Both the position numbers and the translations under genes were made by a program. Shown piece after piece: positions 59,940 to 64,000 of a stretch of 64,000 nucleotides of DNA. How positions within the stretch are numbered: the stretch's first letter is position 1; each line of letters starts with the position of its first letter. The stretch covers positions 40,142,869 to 40,206,868 of the forward strand of contig OZ024905.1 of NCBI GenBank assembly GCA_964017125.1, written 5' to 3'. Source of the DNA: Flabesymbios commensalis. Taxonomy: Eukaryota; Annelida; Polychaeta; Terebellida; Flabelligeridae. The notes below the pieces were generated by a model, which had not been told where the DNA came from, did no database searches, and saw only the letters and a program-made list of their open reading frames with translations.

Positions 59940-60030
59940 GGTATAATTTACCTGAAACAAACGTGAAGGAAAAAATTGGACATTTTGTCACGTAGGCCTA
60001 CTAGGCATACATGTACTTAAGGCATACATA

Positions 60031-60210
60031 CAGTAGAACCTGAGCTATGAGCAGCCACCCTTGCGACACAAGAAAAGTGGCTTTTTAAGACAGGTGACTG
60101 CTCATAGGAGGTTCATTTGTATACAAAATGTCATTTTGGGGAATGACCAAGTGGCCTCCCATAGGAGGTTGGCTGCTCATAAGAGTGGCTGCTCATTGCA
60201 GATTTTACTG
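60031..60210. mobile_element. pogo-like MITE, 180 bp (5' flank)
   Basis: Left end CAGTAGAACCTGAGCTATGA, right end complementary to CAGTAAAATCTGCAATGAGC, flanked by TA on both sides. GAGCAGCCAC words occur in both arms. No ORF. It lies within about 100 bp of the ASPM first coding exon and so near its promoter. Confidence 0.8.
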
Positions 60211-60366
60211 TATATCTCGAATAATATCAATTTTAAATAATCAAACAACAGACGAGGGAATAACCTTCACAGCCTGCTCATTTCAGTAAAATAATAACAT
60301 TGTCCAGAGGTGAATAATTGGGTCTTGAGAGTATATTTCAAATAACAACTTCTGTTGACATGGTGA

Positions 60367-60607
60367 CAGGGCTCGACACTAACGGTTGCCCGATTGCCCA
60401 GGGCAACTGATTTCAGGTGGGAGCTCAAGTAACAAGTACAGACAGTTGGCCCCCTGGGCAATATCTTCAATTTGCAGCATTTTAAATTTCAACGACTGTC
60501 ACAACAGAAACTGCATGTCAGTGGCAAGTCGGGCAAGTGATAAATTGGGGGGGGGGTCAAGTACCCCAAAAAAATTTGGGATGCTTGAAGGTCCTCGTCT
60601 AGCCCTG
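60367..60607. mobile_element. Small CAG-ended transposon (5' flank)
   Basis: Left end CAGGGCTCGACACTAACG, right end complementary to CAGGGCTAGACGAGG, with GGTGA on the left and GGTGT on the right as a near-matching 5-bp duplication. GGGCAA words are repeated inside. 60608-61170 contains no gene; two copies of AATTTCCGTCATGTATGGT lie at 61095-61160. Confidence 0.6.
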
Positions 60608-61172
60608 GGTGTCTTGGGCTTTCTAATACAGCTCCCAGGGCTAGTATATCATGCAGGGCTTTCCCCAGAAAAAAAATAGAGAGAGGGAATTTTTGAAAAG
60701 TGTGCTTCCGGTAAACACTGTGAACCAGCGATGCTTGAAGCACCAGAAGCGTGCGGCACTAGGGGGTCCGAATATTGTTTAAAGTAAAGACTTAAAATGG
60801 TCTGTTCTGGCAGAATCCGTATGCCTTTGCTCAGGGCGGCTCCTAGCTAAGCTTAATCCTGGAAAAAGTGATACATTGCCATCAACATACTACTATTTTG
60901 TAGGCCTACAGTCCAGTTCAAGAGTGACTATTCTGTTATCGACCTGTGACGACCAACTTTCTGTTTAACACCTCTTACGACCTTCAAATTTGGCAGTGTC
61001 AACAGACTTCGAGCTAATTTTTATTACATGTATGCTCAGAGCCACCTCAGTACAAATAGTGATCATTTTATCAGCCAATAACAGCCGACAAAAATTTCCG
61101 TCATGTATGGTTACATGTATGTACATTGACGAATGACGACGGGAATTTCCGTCATGTATGGTAGTGAAGGGG

Positions 61173-61667
61173 TTAACCTTCGGTGCCGCATATATTTGGG
61201 TTTTCCTTTTTTTGTTAGCACATTAACCCTTTCAAGCCTGAATTTATAATTGTCATCTTCATCCACTACAAGCCGCGAATTGCTGTCGCAATTCTCGACT
61301 TGTAGTGAATAAAAATGACTCGAAGTGGGTAAAAAAGTAAAAAAAATTGTCTTGTATCAATTGGTAAAACAGTTTCATGGTAATTTTCCTTCTAAAGCCC
61401 TTATTTTTGGGGAAAATCAAGTCTGTTTTCAACGATGTAAAATGATGCTTTAATGCATCGCGAGGGCTTCTTAAAGGGTTAAGTACCACATATTAAACAT
61501 GTTAAAGATAAAATGTGACATCAACCAGCAAGATTTGAAAAGAGTTGACCTCCATTTTGTCAAATCTGAATAATTTTCACTGACTTGAAGTTGTGGAACG
61601 CATCAGCGAGACACAACTTCAAGTGGGTAAAAATTCAAATTGAATAATTTGGCGCCTCAAGGGTTAA
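61173..61667. mobile_element. piggyBac-like MITE family A, interrupted by family B (5' flank)
   Basis: Host element of a nested pair. Left border TTAACCTTCGGTGCCGCATA, right border GGGTTAA at 61661-61667. Its outer parts match the reverse complement of 7061-7298, which lacks the inner insertion. Palindrome TTGAAGTTGTGG against ACACAACTTCAA near 61575-61625. Confidence 0.85.
61223..61482. mobile_element. piggyBac-like MITE family B, inserted into family A
   Basis: Bordered by TTAA at 61223-61226 and 61479-61482, with ends CCCTTTCAAG and CTTAAAGGG. Comparison with the uninterrupted family A copy in intron 23 (reverse complement reads GCACATTAAGTATCACC) shows that one TTAA became two on insertion. 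The palindrome CCACTACAAGCCGCGAATTG faces CGACTTGTAGTG. Confidence 0.88.
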
Positions 61668-61713
61668 ACCTTTCAGTGGAAAGAGTTTCTTTTGTACTCC
61701 CCTGGACGATAAT

Positions 61714-62586
61714 ATATAGATAGATAGATAGCTTTATTCAATGAAAAGTACATGTAAACATCACCATATATGAATACAGGGTGCCACAATACTTGCCACC
61801 AGGGATAAAAACACTGAAAGAAATCTAGTGACAAAATCTTATTTCCACAGTGGTCCCTGTTGGCAAGATGGCAGCGGCAAGAGTGAGGATGGAAATATTT
61901 CCAACCTAAGTAAAGTAAGGCGTCACATAGGCCTATCACATTAAAAGGATGATGCCCAATAAAAACATGAATAAGCATATCATAATATAAATTAGCGAAA
62001 AAAAAATTATAGACTAGAATATACAAGTGATAAATTACAATAATATAAGTAATTACTTTATCCCTACCTCAGGCAGCCCAGCCACGGGACTAGTCCAAGA
62101 CTGAGCTAAGGCGATCCTGGACGCAGCTACCAACCATTAGAAAAAAATTAGCGGGCTAAATAAAGATGTTTTCTTCTTCAGTTTTTACCAATGACATGAA
62201 ACGTTTTTTTATTATCGAGGGAAACTGTAAAGGGTTTTCAGTTGCGCGAATGGGGATTGGTAGCTGGTTCCAGAACTTAGCAGCAATGTATGAGAACGAT
62301 TTGTCTCCCGAACTGTTGACCCTAGGCAGGACCAAAGATAGTTCTAACACTATTTCTGGTGTTATAAGAGTGTCGTTCCTTGACCATGGAGATGCCCTCT
62401 TTAAGTACAGAGGAGCATTTCCATGGATCAGTCTATGCATGTTAGTTGAAACAATTTGTTGTACTCTGAATCTAACCGGGAGCCAATTTACCCGATTAAA
62501 TTCAGAGTACCCTATATGGCTACGTGGGGTAAGATCTAGAACAAATCTAATGGTTTTATTCTGAAGGATTTGTAATTTGTGCTTTA
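61714..62586 (-). mobile_element. LINE 3' end with reverse-transcriptase C terminus
   Basis: On the minus strand, codons from about 62583 to the stop at 62156 read HKLQILQNKTIRFVLDLTPR, then FNRVNWLPVRFRVQQIVSTN, MHRLIHGNAPLYLKRASPWS and FSYIAAKFWNQLPIPIRA, the characteristic tail of jockey/CR1-group LINE polymerases. A 3' untranslated region of about 440 bp ends in AATAAAGC and a (TATC)n tail near 61714. The upstream part continues at 63781 after an inserted transposon and runs off the window. Confidence 0.88.
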
Positions 62587-63780
62587 GGCCACACAAATTT
62601 ATTTAATTGTTTTACCGAATCGCCGCCGAAAATTTCCGAGCATGGCAAAAAAAATTGAAATTTCGAAAATTGTATTTTCATTTTTTCTGCCGTTGTGGAT
62701 TTATTCATTTCAAAGTTAAAAAAAAATAAAAACTGTTTCTTTCTTACTGTGCCAATGCAATAAACAGTCAATATACTTTCGTTGTAAGCAAAACTGACAG
62801 GCTGCGGTCAGTCTGACACAACTCAACGTGCAGCCAGGTGCCGACATCAGGTGTGAAAAATAGCTGTGATACATTAAGGCTGACACTGTGCACGCTATAG
62901 TTCTGTTAATTTGTCACACACATTACACTCCAACTCAACCCGAAACACCTGGATTGATCGATAATACATTGCCAAATAAGAATTAAAAAACAAAGTTATG
63001 GATGACATGATTCTCATTGATATATTCAATGGCAAACAGGCAGTGTCAACTCTGGGCCGGTATCTTAGTTGTTAACCCAGCATTGAAGTTGAAGACAGCG
63101 CACGCACACAGACGCTATCTGTATGCCCGTGAATGTTGTCGGCGCGAAATGTCGGGGCAGTGTTGTTTTAATGCTGGACCATCGTCGTTAATGGTGAACT
63201 ACGTTGGACCGGCATCGGTTTGGCGTCTAGTGGTGTCGTGTGCAAATCCTGTCTTACATCCAGATCTGACACACAGCGTCTTGTTGTGCAGTTATCCAGC
63301 TGGCTGCGGCGGCTATTCATTCACGTCTTATCTCTCTCAGTTTGTCCAGGGAAGTAGTCAAATAGAAATCATGTTTTTTTCTTGACTTTAATAAGACTAA
63401 TTTTCTGTTAAACGAACCTGACCACAACAAACGAACCTGTATGCAAAATTGGCCGCCGTTTTAGCAAACGAAATGGTTTGTTGATATTAAGGACAGGAGA
63501 GTAAATTTTTGTGTGTTTTATCAAGCCAGTTTATAGGGTACCCTACCAGAAAAAATGGGGGGGGGGGCGTTTATTAGGGGGGCGGGGGTGCGTTTATTAG
63601 AGATAATACAGTATGTCAGCGTTCGTAATTGGCCCAAACCTGGGAAACTCGTCGCTTTCTGTATTGTGGACCAATCTAAAAAAAATTAAACACCTCTTTA
63701 TCTGTTTTTTTTTTTGCCGCTACCCGACAGCCCCGATGCTGAAAAAAATCGGTAAAACAATTAAATAAATTTGTGTGGCC
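62587..63780. mobile_element. PIF/Harbinger-like element inserted in the LINE
   Basis: Perfect 32-bp inverted termini beginning GGCCACACAAATTTATTTAA, flanked by a 3-bp TTA duplication (62584-62586 and 63781-63783). TWA duplication and a GGCC start fit PIF/Harbinger. Removing the element and one TTA rejoins the LINE frame (KNL|KHKLQ), which confirms the borders. Interior 62770-63615 shares sequence with 56875-57920 and carries poly-G and GCGTTTATTAG ends, so it may be a further nested insert. No transposase frame. Confidence 0.88.
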
Positions 63781-64000
63781 TTAGGTTCTTTTGCAAACCA
63801 TGGTACCATGAAGAGCATGCATAGTCCATGTGACATTGAATTAATGATGACGAAAGTAATCTTTTTGATGCTAAATTTAGACAATTGGCTTGTCTTTACA
63901 AAAATTTTAAACAGGAATTTCCTTTTTTCAAAATATTTTCCAAAATCAATTTACCGCTTAATGTTTGTTCTAGATCTACCCCCAGGTAACGAACAGACTT
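63781..64000 (-). mobile_element. LINE, upstream part (runs off the window)
   Basis: Continues the LINE at 61714-62586. The minus strand reads KSVRYLGVDLEQTLSG, then SSSLIQCHMDYACSSWYHGL and QKNL in one frame, with a TAA at about 63897 inside it, so this LINE copy is dead. YLGV and the HMDYACSSWY words are typical of the polymerase thumb region. Confidence 0.8.

Noticed and set aside
62166-62564. Plus-strand frame of 132 codons
   Set aside because: Antisense shadow of the LINE reverse-transcriptase coding region.
1-64000. Retrovirus-like or other capsid-bearing elements
   Set aside because: No long terminal repeats, protease, integrase or envelope-like frames were seen; the only reverse transcriptase is LINE-type.

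Overview
This is a eukaryotic (animal) window of about 64 kb dominated by one protein-coding gene on the minus strand: a complete ASPM / abnormal spindle orthologue (host spindle-pole protein). I could place 25 coding exons between 59939 (start codon) and 5012 (stop codon). Every splice junction is GT-AG and all phases match, giving a predicted protein of 3878 residues (human ASPM is 3477). Domain order is the family's: N-terminal ASH domain, long disordered region, conserved ASPM-specific block, two calponin-homology domains, about 79 IQ motifs (about 71 in a single 5.1-kb exon), and a C-terminal HEAT/ARM-like tail. The sequence is AT-rich with large repeat-filled introns and frequent 'taggcctac'-type words, which suggests a marine invertebrate, perhaps an echinoderm or other ambulacrarian. 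The species call is inference and weak.

Layout. 1-5011 is the 3' flank of ASPM: a roughly 0.9-kb tandem duplication, one copy of which carries a tRNA-derived SINE, then a 66-nt near-perfect hairpin and a polyadenylation signal. 5012-59939 is the ASPM gene. 59952-64000 is the 5' flank: small DNA transposons, a nested pair of TTAA-targeted elements, and a LINE fragment interrupted by a Harbinger-like element. No other convincing host gene was found. One small membrane-spanning ORF in intron 12 (34351-34590, plus strand) next to a CpG-containing, CRE-bearing stretch is the only candidate nested gene.

The introns are an archive of cut-and-paste elements. They include pogo/Tigger-like elements flanked by TA, TTAA-flanked piggyBac-like MITEs, elements with 5-bp target duplications and CAGNG termini (hAT5-like), an 8-bp-duplication hAT-like MITE, and a five-copy family with a 161-bp internal tandem repeat. 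Several tandem arrays of quite different period (about 145, 140, 161 and 440 bp) share the core word GGCCATTTTGAATTT. I see no retrovirus-like element, CRISPR array or prokaryotic feature. The most informative points are the intact giant gene, a recent 73-residue duplication in its IQ region, a 75-bp tandem duplication of a splice donor, two nested insertions that show the empty site directly, and the shared GGCCATTTTG motif.
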